Shown here piece after piece: positions 8,272-18,160 of a DNA stretch of 64,000 nt (the first letter of the stretch is position 1; the number at the start of each line of letters is the position of its first letter). The stretch is taken from NCBI RefSeq assembly GCF_002920895.1, contig NZ_PQVG01000001.1, positions 657,370-721,369 of the forward strand, in the 5' to 3' direction. The notes under the pieces were generated by a model. The model was not told where the DNA came from. It saw only the letters and a list, made by a program, of their open reading frames with translations, and made no database searches. This DNA comes from Flavobacterium alvei (GTDB lineage Bacteria; Bacteroidota; Bacteroidia; Flavobacteriales; Flavobacteriaceae). The translations under genes were made by a program, and so were the position numbers.

Positions 8272-11148
8272 ATGAACCTTCGTCCTTTTCTAGTAATTAC
8301 AGTACTACTAATTAGTTTTCAAATTTTCTCTCAAGAGCAAATCAACCTGAATGGAGATTGGCGTTTTGCGCTAGCAAAAACCGAAAAAGAAGCAGAGGCG
8401 TTATCAAAATTTTACAATGACAAATTTGATAGCGGTAGTTTTAGGTTAATACCAGTACCCTCAAACTGGGCTGTTCTTGGATTTGAAGAACCCGTTTATC
8501 GTGGATTTGAAAATGATAAAGCCAGCGAAGGATTTTATTTGCTAGATTTTAAAGTACCAGCCAACTGGAGCGAAAAAAACATACAACTTCATTTTGGTGG
8601 AGTATGGTCATCAGCAGAAGTTTGGCTCAACGGAAATTTGATTGGCACTCACCACGGAGGGTACACCTCTTTTTCTTTTAGTGTAACAAACAAAATCAAA
8701 GCAGGAGAATCTAATCGACTTGCTGTTCGAGTGCGTCAAGTAAATCGAGATTACAAATTTGATGTTTATGACGACTGGACGTTAGGAGGTATTTATCGCG
8801 ATGTTACACTAGAAGCAGTGCCAAAAAACAGGTGGCTCGATCATATTGTTGTAAAGACAATATTTGACAATTTATTCGAAGATGCCGATTTAAAGCTACA
8901 TATAATGGTGGGTGATAGGAACAAAGAAACACTACCGGGCAATTATCCGAGCCCGGGCGAATCATACAATTTGCGAGCTACTTTATTTACAAAAGAAGGA
9001 AAAAAAGTAGATTCTCAAGAAATTTTAGTATCTGGACATACGGCTACAAATCGAGAAGTATTGATGACTATGCGTATAAAAAAACCTCAACACTGGACGG
9101 CCGAAACTCCTTATTTGTACAATCTTCAAATTGAGCTTTTGGAAAAAAATGTGGTGACACACTCTCGAACTGAACGCATCGGATTTCGCAATATTTCTAC
9201 CGATGGAGGTATTTTCAGGATTAACGGTCAAGCGGTTAAGCTACGTGGTGTGAACAGGCACGACGAGCACCCTGATGTAGGCAGAGCAACTACCAAAGAA
9301 CACTGGTTACAAGATATTAAACTAATGAAAGCAGCAAATATAAATTATATCCGAATGGCTCACTATCCTCATTCACAAGGGTTTATTGCGTTGTGCGACG
9401 AGCTAGGTATGTATGTTGGTGAAGAAATTTCTCTAGGAGGCGCTGCAGAACTTATGTATGACGAATCCTTTTCTGGAGCAGTATTGCAACGGTCGTATGA
9501 AACAGTTGTTCGAGACATCAATAGACCATCTGTTATTTATTGGTCTATTGGAAATGAAGACGCATTGACTGCTTTACATCTAGCATCGGTGAAATTGGTT
9601 AAAAGTATCGATTCTACTCGTCCTGTTTTGTTGCCTTGGCGTGCAGAAGAATGGCTTCCTACCGAAGTTGATATTCTTGCTCCTCATTATTGGAAACCGC
9701 AGGAATACGACCAATTAGCAAGTAAATCTAGTCGTCCGATTATTTCTACCGAATACACACATGCCTTTGGCATTGATGGATTTGGTGGTTTGGAAGCCCG
9801 CTGAAAAGCTTTGACCAAACATCCTTCTGGAGCCGGAGCCGCTATTTGGATGTGGGCCGATCAAGGAATCAAAACGCCAGTTTTAAGACCTAAAGAGAAA
9901 TCTTCAAAGTTGAGTGATGGCAATGATTATCTCCGAATTGATGATGCTGGTTGGGATGGTATTGTAGATTCTTACCGCAATTTGACACGCGATTATTGGG
10001 AAACAAAAGCTGTATATGCACAAGTTTATCCAGATGTGAACAAGGTATTATTCACTCCTGGCGAAGCATCGGTAAATATACCTGTTCAGAATGATTTTGA
10101 CTTTACAAATCTAAATAACATAAAAATCACTTGGTCTATTCGAGAGGACGAAAAAGAACTGGCTTCAGGTTTTGGCACAATCGAAGGGCAACCACATACT
10201 GAGTCAACCTTTAAACTACCATTGGAGAAACTGACTACTATTGGTTCAGGAAAAACGTATTATGCTTGGTTTATTTTTACTAATGCAGAAGGAACTGAAA
10301 TAAACCGAAAAGCCGTTGAACTTTGTTCAAGACTAAAGCCTTTGCCAAAAGCTGTTCCGATAAGAAAAATATCTGTTATAAAAGCAGAAAACCTTACCAT
10401 AGACGTTGGAGAAATACAATATATCTTTAGCCCCAAAACAGGCCAATTCATAGCTGCAGGTTTAAACGAGAAAGTACTGATCAAAGATTTGAGACCCGTA
10501 ATATGGCACAAATTAGACAGAGCAGAAATGAGTGTAGTTGGCAAAAAAGAAGCTAGCGAAGCTGCCGACCTCAATCACTATAAACAATCGGTAACAGCTT
10601 GGAATATTGAAGAAAATCAATCAAATGTAGTTATCAATGCCACGGTAAATTATTTGGTGGACGGTAAAAATCAATTTACTGTCATTTATAAATATATTAT
10701 TGAAGCCAATGGAAGAATGAATGTACATTACCAAATTCAGACTAAAGTAACCGCACCTTGTTTGCCAATTGTGGGAATGGCAGTCGATGCTGTGCCAGAG
10801 CTAAACCGTTTGTACTGGTTAGGACTTGGTCCATACGATGCTTATCCTAACAAGCAATCGGCACCAATTCTTGGACTATGGGGAGGATTCAGTAAAGAAA
10901 AAGAAACTACGGGAACCAAATCAATACGTTGGCTTGAACAAAGTGGCAAAATTGGTAGCGTACGCATCACGAATTTGGGTTATATGGAGCACTATGCTGC
11001 AAAACCCGAAACAGTATTTATTTTATCGAGTGTTTTAGGAAGACCCGAAAAAGGGCGCAAAGCAGATGAATCGATACCGCAACTTCGAACAGATTTGGGA
11101 GAGCCTTTTGTGGGCGAATTCAGTATTGAATTATTGACAACAAAATAG
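8272..11148 (+). pseudogene. GH2 beta-galactosidase interrupted by one in-frame TGA
   Basis: Secreted glycoside hydrolase family 2 enzyme. The frame is open from ATG 8272 (signal peptide MNLRPFLVITVLLISFQIFS) through sugar-binding, Ig-like and TIM-barrel domains, including the acid/base Glu in GNED (residue 429) and the nucleophile Glu in STEYTHAFG (residue 494). It stops at TGA 9802-9804 (codon 511). The same frame continues at once (KALTKHPSGAGAAIWMWADQG) to 11148. The stop falls where LacZ-type enzymes carry Trp (YWQAF in E. coli LacZ), so TGG to TGA is the likely change. Without it the protein would be 958 residues. A restart at TTG 9811 is unlikely because no upstream start context is visible. 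Confidence 0.88.
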
Positions 11149-11153
11149 TTCAG

Positions 11154-11182
11154 AACAATCGTTACTTTGGTTGTTTTTTTTA
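11154..11182 (+). terminator. Weak terminator after the GH2 gene
   Basis: AACAATC (11154-11160) pairs imperfectly with GGTTGTT (11169-11175), followed by a run of T. Confidence 0.5.
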
Positions 11183-11245
11183 ATCATTTACTTTAAAAAA
11201 CTGTACTTTTAGCCTTATAAAATCACTTTTAATAAGTTTATAAAT

Positions 11246-12082
11246 ATGGTATTTCCATTTTTTGTTTTATTGCTTTTTGGCTTTGTTTTGCTTACTGTTC
11301 TTGTCTTTAGGATTATTGAACCCACTTATATGTTGATTTTTCACAAGCCATTATATCTATATTTTTACTTATATCCTAAAAAATTAACGTCTGAACAAAG
11401 ACAAATTCTAACAACTGAATTTCCGTTTTACAATCAACTTTCTGATAGAAAAAAAACCTATTTTGAGCATCGTGTCAAAGAATTCATCAAGCATTATCAA
11501 TTTGTAGGTAAAGAAGATTTATTGGTAAAAGACGAAATGAAAATTATCATCGCTGGAACTTACACAATGCTTACGTTTGGAATGAGAGATTATCTAATAG
11601 ACCTTTTTAAAACAATTATTATTTATCCTTCTGTTTATTTTTCTAATGCAAATCAACAATATCATAAAGGAGAATTTAATCCAATGATGAAAGTGGTAGC
11701 TTTTTCTTGGGAAGATTTTATACTAGGGCACAAAACCACAAACGACAATATTAATCTAGGCTTCCACGAGTTTTCGCACGTATTGCATTTTCATTGTTTG
11801 AAAAGCAATCAGCCTAGCGCCATCATTTTTTATGATGGGTTTCAGGAAGTTGTAAAATATTTTAATAATCAAAATTTGAATAATCAACTACAAGAAAATG
11901 GCTATTTTAGATTGTATGCGTTTGAAAATCAATTCGAATTCTTATCGGTAGTACTTGAGCATTTCTTTGAAACTCCTCTAGATTTTAAAAAAACCTATCC
12001 CGAATTATATGCAAATGTTTTATCTATGATAAATTTTAAAGAAAGTGATTTAATGAAAAACCCTCGTCAATTCATAGTCTGA
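11246..12082 (+). CDS. Membrane-anchored MtfA-type (M90) zinc peptidase
   Basis: 278 residues. A hydrophobic segment at about residues 4-24 anchors it. The rest resembles the MtfA/DgsA anti-repressor family of zinc-dependent peptidases: LTSEQRQILTTEFPFYNQLS early on, then the metal motif HEFSH (H174, E175, H178) and a downstream Glu-rich helix, FEFLSVVLEHFFE, which probably supplies the third ligand. E. coli MtfA is cytosolic and binds the repressor Mlc. The membrane anchor here suggests a different partner. It converges on the gene at 12113 with a shared hairpin overlapping its last codons. Confidence 0.75.
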   Translation: MVFPFFVLLLFGFVLLTVLVFRIIEPTYMLIFHKPLYLYFYLYPKKLTSEQRQILTTEFPFYNQLSDRKKTYFEHRVKEFIKHYQFVGKEDLLVKDEMKIIIAGTYTMLTFGMRDYLIDLFKTIIIYPSVYFSNANQQYHKGEFNPMMKVVAFSWEDFILGHKTTNDNINLGFHEFSHVLHFHCLKSNQPSAIIFYDGFQEVVKYFNNQNLNNQLQENGYFRLYAFENQFEFLSVVLEHFFETPLDFKKTYPELYANVLSMINFKESDLMKNPRQFIV

Positions 12083-12095
12083 ATTAACGAGGGTT
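12059..12095. terminator. Bidirectional terminator between convergent genes
   Basis: AACCCTCGT (12059-12067) pairs with ACGAGGGTT (12087-12095), with an inner AATTC/GAATT stem. The left arm lies inside the last codons of the upstream plus-strand gene. AT-rich tracts flank both sides. Confidence 0.75.
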
Positions 12096-12112
12096 ATTTA
12101 TTTAAGGCAATC

Positions 12113-14791
12113 TTATTTCTTAATCAAACGAACCGTTTTGGCATTCTTTCCTTGAATTACAATAACATTGTACAAACCAGTTGAATAATTATTTCCAATT
12201 TTTTGATTAGCAGCCTCACTAGCATCAAATTGAAGTGATTCTACCAATTTTCCGTTCATATCATAAACTTTCACCTCAACAGGATCATTACTAATTGTTG
12301 TTAAGCCTAATTGAAAAGTGGAACTTGACGGAACTGGAAAAGCAATTACTTTAAAAGAAGCATTCATTTCTGAAGGCGTATCAATAGATAAAGTTGTATT
12401 TGGCGATACGAAAACTCCAGGTGAACCAACTTCACTGCTACTGTTTACGGCAACAAATGCTCCGTTAACACCCGCTGCACTTAATTGTGTAACCGCAGTG
12501 GTTATAGTATTCAATCCAGCCGTATTATCAAATGTTCTGAAAGTACCAGTTGGTGATGCGCCAAATAATACTGAAGCTTGAGGCGTGGCACTTGTAGTGT
12601 TGTATAAATTTACTTGATCTCCACTTCCAGACAACCCAACTCCGCTACCAGAATAGTTTCCAATTCTTAAACCTGCTGGTGGATTTGCTCCAAACCAGTT
12701 GCTTAAAAATAAAGCAGTTTTCCCAGTCAAATCATTCGTCTCCATAAATAGTACCGATTCTCCAGGATTAATACTAGTAATTCCGTTTAATGCGACTGCT
12801 GCTGCAGGTGATTGTGAGTTATCATCGACTTTCCATCCTGTAATATCAATTGCTACAGCTTTTGTATTGGTCACTTCAAACCAATCTGCTCCCACAGGAC
12901 TATCTCCGCTTGACCAAGGTGCTATCTCGGAAATGAATAGTTTTCCTATTGTACCTGGAGAACCAATTTGATTTGTATCATTTTTAGCAGCAAATGCATC
13001 ATTAACACCAACTTGGCTTAATACTATTATTGTTGTATTAGCTAGACCGGCTGCATTATTAAATGTTTTATTAGTTGTTGCTAAACCAAAAACAACATTC
13101 GCTTTAAGATTTCCGCCGGCATCATATAAATTTACTTCGTCACCAGATGTGCTCAAACCTATTCCGCTGCCTGTGTAACTTCCTACTTGTAAATTAGCAG
13201 GAACATTAGAACCAAACCAAGCCGATTTGAAATTAGCTATAATTGTTACTGCATTTGTAGCACTTGTCTCCAAGAAAATAACTGATTCACCCGGAGCAAT
13301 ACTTGTAATTCCGTTTAAGGTCAATGCTGCTGCAAAAGATTTAGAACTGTCATCTACTTTCCAACCTGTAATATCCAGAGTGGCGTTTCCGTTATTGGTT
13401 ACTTCAAACCAATCGGCTCCAACTAGAGCATTACTACTAGACCAAGGCGCTACTTCAGTAATGCTCACGGCAGCAGCTTGTGTTGTTTCAACAGCTATAT
13501 CTGTAATCGATAGTGTAAAGTTAACTGAAGCATCTGGAGTAGAACCAACTGTGGCATCATCTACATTTACAGTAACAGCATAACTAGTTTTAGTTTCATA
13601 ATCCAATACCGTTCCCGCCTTAATATATAAAGCAGAACCGGTGATTTGAAAAAAGCTAGCATCGGCACCAGATAAAGATAATGTGTTTGTTCCTAATCCA
13701 TCATCGGTAACCAAAATATCTGAAATTTTAACAGCAGATGTTGTGTTTGAATTTTCTAAAACAGAATTTGTGGTATTGGCCAAAGCAATAGCAGTTGGCG
13801 CTTGATTTGCAAGAGCTGATGGAGCATAAACCCAAAGTTGCGGATGATCAATATCGCCACCACCATTTTCGTTAACGATATATAAATTTCCATTGCGATC
13901 CATTGTCATTCCTTCGTGTTGTTGATTAGGAGCGTCTAAAGGATTTCCTGGATCTGAAACAATAGTTAAAGTGCTTGAAATGACTCCGCTTCGACTTACA
14001 TTGACCACTTTGGCATTTTCTTGACTCAAAACCAACAAGTTATTATAAAGAGGTTGTCCGTTCAATGCGGGCAAATTAGACAAGGCAAACACATCGGCAA
14101 CATCTGTAAAACCTAATAAAGCTGGGTCGAAAAGATTAACAGAGTTATCCGTTGTGGCAGAACCATTAGTGGCCGTTCCTGCATTAAAATCAATTCCTGT
14201 TTGAAAAATCCCCATAGGAGAGATTTCTTTTAAAACAATGTAGCCATTGGTTAATGGATCAAAAGAAAGCCCCTCTGTTCCAACATTGTTAACAAATGTT
14301 CCTAATTTTACGGTTTTTGTATTTGCTCTAGCAAGAGTTGTTCCAGCAGCATAAGTAAATAAAACCACTTGCCTATCGCGTTCTTCTGTCATTACAAATT
14401 GACCATTGCCAATATAAGTAATTCCTTCTGTATCATAAAAATCAGTTCCTTGCGGGCTGCTTCCTTGTGCCAATGTCATCGTGTCGATTAGTTGCCCTGT
14501 TTTTGATACTTGAGTAACAGCAGTACTTCCATCTCCAACAATAAATAGCGTATCGGTATCCCAATTGTAAGTTACTCCCGAGGCTTCTTGTGTTAGTAAA
14601 TTATTGATTGGATGTGCAGTTCTAGTTGGTTCTGGCAAATCATATCGTCCCACTCTCACGTATGTCGAAAGATCGACAGTTTGTGCATTTGTATTTTGAT
14701 TAAAACTAATTAAAGCAGTTATTGAAAACAATCCCATTGACATATTTGACATAAAGGATTTTTTCAATTTTGAAGGTAAATATTTTTTCAT
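12113..14791 (-). CDS. T9SS-exported protein: SdiA-regulated-like domain, cadherin-like repeat, two lamin-tail domains
   Basis: 892 residues. A signal peptide lies in the first ~36. Residues about 45-325 look like an SdiA-regulated/esterase-like beta-propeller (EASGVTYNWDTDTLFIVGD, DTEGITYIGNGQFVMTEE). A cadherin-like repeat follows at about 335-430. Two lamin-tail domains come next, near 440-560 and 616-745, recognisable by SITEVAPWSS / FISEIAPWSS and by ITGWKVDD plus SIAPGESV / SINPGESV; they are close copies. The end (about 811-892) is a type A T9SS sorting domain ending in VRLIKK. It is probably on the surface or secreted; its ligand is unknown. A -7 box lies just upstream. Confidence 0.85.
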   Translation of the reverse strand: MKKYLPSKLKKSFMSNMSMGLFSITALISFNQNTNAQTVDLSTYVRVGRYDLPEPTRTAHPINNLLTQEASGVTYNWDTDTLFIVGDGSTAVTQVSKTGQLIDTMTLAQGSSPQGTDFYDTEGITYIGNGQFVMTEERDRQVVLFTYAAGTTLARANTKTVKLGTFVNNVGTEGLSFDPLTNGYIVLKEISPMGIFQTGIDFNAGTATNGSATTDNSVNLFDPALLGFTDVADVFALSNLPALNGQPLYNNLLVLSQENAKVVNVSRSGVISSTLTIVSDPGNPLDAPNQQHEGMTMDRNGNLYIVNENGGGDIDHPQLWVYAPSALANQAPTAIALANTTNSVLENSNTTSAVKISDILVTDDGLGTNTLSLSGADASFFQITGSALYIKAGTVLDYETKTSYAVTVNVDDATVGSTPDASVNFTLSITDIAVETTQAAAVSITEVAPWSSSNALVGADWFEVTNNGNATLDITGWKVDDSSKSFAAALTLNGITSIAPGESVIFLETSATNAVTIIANFKSAWFGSNVPANLQVGSYTGSGIGLSTSGDEVNLYDAGGNLKANVVFGLATTNKTFNNAAGLANTTIIVLSQVGVNDAFAAKNDTNQIGSPGTIGKLFISEIAPWSSGDSPVGADWFEVTNTKAVAIDITGWKVDDNSQSPAAAVALNGITSINPGESVLFMETNDLTGKTALFLSNWFGANPPAGLRIGNYSGSGVGLSGSGDQVNLYNTTSATPQASVLFGASPTGTFRTFDNTAGLNTITTAVTQLSAAGVNGAFVAVNSSSEVGSPGVFVSPNTTLSIDTPSEMNASFKVIAFPVPSSSTFQLGLTTISNDPVEVKVYDMNGKLVESLQFDASEAANQKIGNNYSTGLYNVIVIQGKNAKTVRLIKK

Positions 14792-14814
14792 AAACTAATT
14801 TTTTAGATTAGCTA

Positions 14815-14822
14815 CAAATGTA
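14815..14822 (-). promoter_or_regulatory. -7 box for the lamin-tail protein gene
   Basis: TACATTTG on the minus strand, matching TAnnTTTG, with its end 23 nt from the ATG at 14791. No clear -33 box was seen. Confidence 0.6.
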
Positions 14823-14934
14823 TTTATCAGTTAGGATCTGAATTTGACGGAATGGTTACTTTATGATTAACTTTTGTGTGTTATTGGTTTAAGGAAATGT
14901 TTTGAAACGGTAATTAAAAACGATTTAAACAAAA

Positions 14935-14961
14935 AAATCCGAAGCCTAAAACTCCGGATTT
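14935..14961 (-). terminator. Terminator after rpe
   Basis: On the minus strand AAATCCG and CGGATTT form a stem followed by a run of T. It lies 25 nt beyond the rpe stop. Confidence 0.8.
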
Positions 14962-14985
14962 CTGATATACTATTATTCTAATATA

Positions 14986-15648
14986 TTATTTAGAAGTCAA
15001 CTTTTTTAAATCAGCAATAGTTTGAATAGGATTCTCTGCATTAAATACAAAACTTCCCGCAACCAAAGCATCCGCTCCTGCTTCTACTAATTGCGCAGCG
15101 TTTTTATTGGTAACTCCACCGTCAATTTCGATTAGTGTTGAAGCGCCTTTTCTCTCTATTAATGCTTTTAATTTTCTAACTTTATCATAGGTGTTTTCAA
15201 TAAACGATTGCCCTCCAAAACCTGGATTTACACTCATTAGCAAAACCATGTCTAAATCATTGATGACATCCTCTAGCAAATCAACGCTTGTATGTGGATT
15301 TAAAACCACTCCAGCTTTCATTCCTTCGGCTTTGATAGCCTGAATAGTTCGATGAAGATGCGGACAAGCTTCATAGTGCACCGTCAAATAATTGGCTCCT
15401 AAATCGGCAAAAGTTTTGATGTATCGATCTGGATCAACAATCATCAAATGAACGTCGATTGTTTTCTTAGCGTGTTTTGCAATGGCAGCCAAAACGGGCA
15501 TTCCGAAAGAAATATTAGGAACAAAAACTCCGTCCATAATGTCAATATGAAACCAATCGGCCTCTGAATTATTAATCATTTCGATGTCGCGTTGCAAATT
15601 AGCAAAATCAGCAGCAAGTACAGACGGGGCAATAATAGTGTTCTTCAT
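14986..15648 (-). CDS. rpe: Ribulose-phosphate 3-epimerase
   Basis: Interconverts ribulose 5-phosphate and xylulose 5-phosphate in the pentose phosphate pathway. 220 residues from the chosen start (MKNTIIAPSVLAADF), the normal length. Motifs: DWFHIDIMDGVFVPN, IDVHLMIVDP, MSVNPGFGGQSF and EIDGGV, which carry the metal ligands and phosphate-binding loop. The frame extends 26 codons further upstream, but that stretch contains the -7 box and the preceding terminator, so ATG 15648 is the real start. Confidence 0.96.
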   Translation of the reverse strand: MKNTIIAPSVLAADFANLQRDIEMINNSEADWFHIDIMDGVFVPNISFGMPVLAAIAKHAKKTIDVHLMIVDPDRYIKTFADLGANYLTVHYEACPHLHRTIQAIKAEGMKAGVVLNPHTSVDLLEDVINDLDMVLLMSVNPGFGGQSFIENTYDKVRKLKALIERKGASTLIEIDGGVTNKNAAQLVEAGADALVAGSFVFNAENPIQTIADLKKLTSK

Positions 15649-15671
15649 TAGATAGTCGTGTTTTTTTTTTG

Positions 15672-15679
15672 CAAAGGTA
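15672..15679 (-). promoter_or_regulatory. -7 box for rpe
   Basis: TACCTTTG on the minus strand, ending 24 nt upstream of ATG 15648. It matches the Bacteroidota consensus. Confidence 0.7.
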
Positions 15680-15691
15680 GTATAAAAAATA

Positions 15692-15716
15692 AAACTCCGG
15701 TAATCAGCCGGAGTTT
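15692..15716 (-). terminator. Terminator between rpoD and rpe
   Basis: On the minus strand AAACTCCGG pairs with CCGGAGTTT over a 7-nt loop, followed by TATTTTTT. It separates rpoD from rpe. Confidence 0.85.
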
Positions 15717-15780
15717 CAATCATCAATCAAAAAACGAACAGTTAATCAGACCGTCGTTAACTTTGAAATTCCAATATTAA

Positions 15781-15821
15781 AAATTCCAAATTCCAAAAAA
15801 TGAGATTGGAGTTTGGAATTT
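15781..15821 (-). repeat. Long inverted repeat just after rpoD
   Basis: A 16-nt arm at 15781-15796 (AAATTCCAAATTCCAA) is nearly complementary to 15806-15821. It may be a second terminator for rpoD. The TTCCAAATTCC type of sequence is a common intergenic filler in this genus. Confidence 0.55.
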
Positions 15822-15831
15822 TATTTGGAAT

Positions 15832-16695
15832 TTATCCTAAATAGGTTTTTAATATTTTACTTCTTGAAGTATGTTTCAATCTTCGGATGGCTTTTTCTTT
15901 AATTTGACGTACACGTTCACGAGTTAAATCGAAAGTTTCTCCTATTTCTTCTAATGTCATTGGGTGTTGATCGCCTAAACCAAAATACAAACGAACCACG
16001 TCAGCTTCTCTTGGAGTCAATGTTTCTAATGAACGCTCAATTTCGGTACGCAATGATTCCTGAATCAATTCTCTGTCTGGATTTGGAGATTCGCCTGAAC
16101 GCAATACATCATAAAGGTTTGAATCTTCTCCTTCAACCAATGGTGCATCCATAGAAAGGTGACGACCCGAGTTTTTCATAGATTCTCTAACATCATTCAC
16201 GGTCATATCTAATTCTTTGGCAATTTCCTCAGCAGTTGGCGGTCTTTCATTAGATTGCTCTAACAAAGCATACATTTTGTTGATTTTATTGATAGACCCA
16301 ATTTTGTTTAAAGGCAAACGAACGATACGAGATTGTTCAGCCAAAGCTTGCAAAATCGATTGACGAATCCACCAAACGGCATACGAAATGAATTTGAAAC
16401 CACGAGTTTCATCAAAACGTTGAGCCGCTTTAATCAAACCTAAGTTTCCTTCGTTAATCAAATCGGGAAGTGTTAAACCTTGATTTTGGTATTGTTTTGC
16501 CACCGAAACCACAAAACGCAAATTGGCTTTGGTCAATTTCTCTAAGGCTCTTTGATCACCGGCTTTTATCTTTTGTGCCAATTCTACTTCTTCATCGGCA
16601 GTGATAAGATCCACTTTTCCAATTTCCTGTAAGTATTTGTCTAATGATGCAGTTTCACGATTGGTTACCTGCTTGGTGATTTTTAGTTGTCTCAT
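15832..16695 (-). CDS. rpoD: RpoD/SigA, primary sigma factor of the Bacteroidota type
   Basis: Housekeeping sigma-70 that recognises the -7/-33 promoters seen throughout the window. At 287 residues it lacks region 1.1, as is normal in this phylum. Region 1.2 lies at about 16-50 ([23 protein letters not shown]), region 2 includes [11 protein letters not shown], region 3 carries [16 protein letters not shown] and region 4 the [27 protein letters not shown], with no more than the usual spacing between them. The minus-strand leader carries GAGGAG 8 nt before the ATG, a Shine-Dalgarno sequence stronger than most in this genome. Confidence 0.97.
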   Translation of the reverse strand: MRQLKITKQVTNRETASLDKYLQEIGKVDLITADEEVELAQKIKAGDQRALEKLTKANLRFVVSVAKQYQNQGLTLPDLINEGNLGLIKAAQRFDETRGFKFISYAVWWIRQSILQALAEQSRIVRLPLNKIGSINKINKMYALLEQSNERPPTAEEIAKELDMTVNDVRESMKNSGRHLSMDAPLVEGEDSNLYDVLRSGESPNPDRELIQESLRTEIERSLETLTPREADVVRLYFGLGDQHPMTLEEIGETFDLTRERVRQIKEKAIRRLKHTSRSKILKTYLG

Positions 16696-16855
16696 GTTTT
16701 TGTCTCCTCAATTTTTAAGTGTACGAGTGGTTATACGTGTGGAGTTACAAAAAAGTTACAAAGGATTCAAAAAAAATCAAAATATTATTCCTCAAATAAG
16801 AATTAAGCAATATTTAATCCCTTTTTACATAAAATTAGTTTGACTTAAATCTCAT

Positions 16856-18160
16856 CTATTTTGAGAACGAAAACTGCAATCCAGTCTGAATTCCAAAGGA
16901 ATATGAATTTACTGGATTACTATTTTTTTTATAATCTATTGGATGATATTTAAATAAAGGTTCAACATTTAATTTTAATTTTTTTGTCAACTTATAATAC
17001 ATCTCAAAACCTGCATTGATACTAAAAGTGCTTTCTAATAAATTTTTTGTTGTTCCGATATCAAAATTACTTCCGTTTGACGTTTTGATAGAAATGACAT
17101 TTTCATCGACAAACAAATAACTGAATCCAACTATTGAGCTGAGTCCAAATTTTTTATCATAAAAATTATATTTTATTTCGAGTGGAATTTCTGTATAGGA
17201 AACATCTTGAGTAATTGTCATTGTCTCAGAAAAATTAGTGTCAGTATAAATAGTAGCATTGGTTGTGTTTTTGAAATAATTTATATTCCGATAATCTACT
17301 GTGTTTACTGCTGCATTTGCTGTAATAAAACTCATATTCATTTTACCAATTCCCAAACGTAAACTCCATTTATAACCTGATTCGTATCCTAAATACACTC
17401 CGTAGTTCCAATTCAACACTGTTGTTTTAGGATTATTTGTCAAACGATTGTCTAACGGAGAATTTTTAGACAGCGAACCTGAATAAGTTGGCGAGCCATA
17501 AACAAAAACATAAAGCTCACTTTTTTTATCTGATAAACTATCTTTTTTGTCTTCTAAAGCTATTTTAAGTTCTGGTTTATCTTCTTTTTTTAATTTTAGA
17601 CTATCCAACATTTTGTCATTAGTTTCATTTTTGTCACTAATATTTTCTACAGCCGAAAGTGGATTGTTTTCGGATCCTTTTACAGTTGAATCATCCGTAA
17701 TAGTCGAATTATTTTTTGATTCTGTCAAACCTTTTTTTAGGCTGAACTTCTTTTTATTCTTTTTTAAATTTCCTTCATTTGATGATGTCTGCCCACTTTT
17801 TTTATTTGAAATTAAATTATTAGAAGAGTCTGTTAGTATCAAACTTTCAGTGTTTACTGCGTTTTCTTTATTTGGATTACTTTTCTCAAAACTTTTTGAT
17901 TTTAAGATGTCTTGATTGGATTCGTTAGGAGCAGAAAATTGTCCTTTTTCCAAAAAAGCATCAATTGAAAAAATCGAAATTAATACTACCAATGACAGTA
18001 TTCCGGCTGTTTTCATCCAAAAAGGGATATAAATAATTCTCCTTTTTTTCTTTTCTTGTAGTTCGGCATGAATAGAATTCCAAACAGAATCATTTGGTTC
18101 CTTTTCAAAATCATTTAGTTTTTCTCTAAATATTTTACCTATATCTTTTTTATTTTCCAT
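16856..18160 (-). CDS. ECF-linked membrane protein with C-terminal beta-barrel-like domain
   Basis: 434 residues, partner of the ECF sigma gene it overlaps by 11 nt. Residues 1-45 are cytosolic and charged (FREKLNDFEKEPNDSVWNSI), a form often seen in Bacteroidota proteins encoded after ECF sigma factors. A membrane segment lies at about 50-68 (TAGILSLVVLISIFSI). A Ser/Lys/Asn-rich linker follows (about 75-210), then a C-terminal part with alternating residues like a porin/OmpW-type barrel (NWNYGVYLGYESGYKWSLRL), ending in FSFSK with aromatic residues. It may be an anti-sigma factor reaching an outer-membrane barrel, but that is inference. Confidence 0.7.
   Translation of the reverse strand: MENKKDIGKIFREKLNDFEKEPNDSVWNSIHAELQEKKKRRIIYIPFWMKTAGILSLVVLISIFSIDAFLEKGQFSAPNESNQDILKSKSFEKSNPNKENAVNTESLILTDSSNNLISNKKSGQTSSNEGNLKKNKKKFSLKKGLTESKNNSTITDDSTVKGSENNPLSAVENISDKNETNDKMLDSLKLKKEDKPELKIALEDKKDSLSDKKSELYVFVYGSPTYSGSLSKNSPLDNRLTNNPKTTVLNWNYGVYLGYESGYKWSLRLGIGKMNMSFITANAAVNTVDYRNINYFKNTTNATIYTDTNFSETMTITQDVSYTEIPLEIKYNFYDKKFGLSSIVGFSYLFVDENVISIKTSNGSNFDIGTTKNLLESTFSINAGFEMYYKLTKKLKLNVEPLFKYHPIDYKKNSNPVNSYSFGIQTGLQFSFSK

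Noticed and set aside
9802..9804. TGA as programmed selenocysteine or readthrough codon
   Set aside because: No SECIS-like hairpin is seen after it, and Trp, not Cys, is expected at this position. A simple nonsense change explains it.
9811..11148. Independent gene starting at TTG 9811
   Set aside because: It is in the same frame as the GH2 gene, six bases after the stop, and contains the rest of the GH2 fold. No start signal is present.
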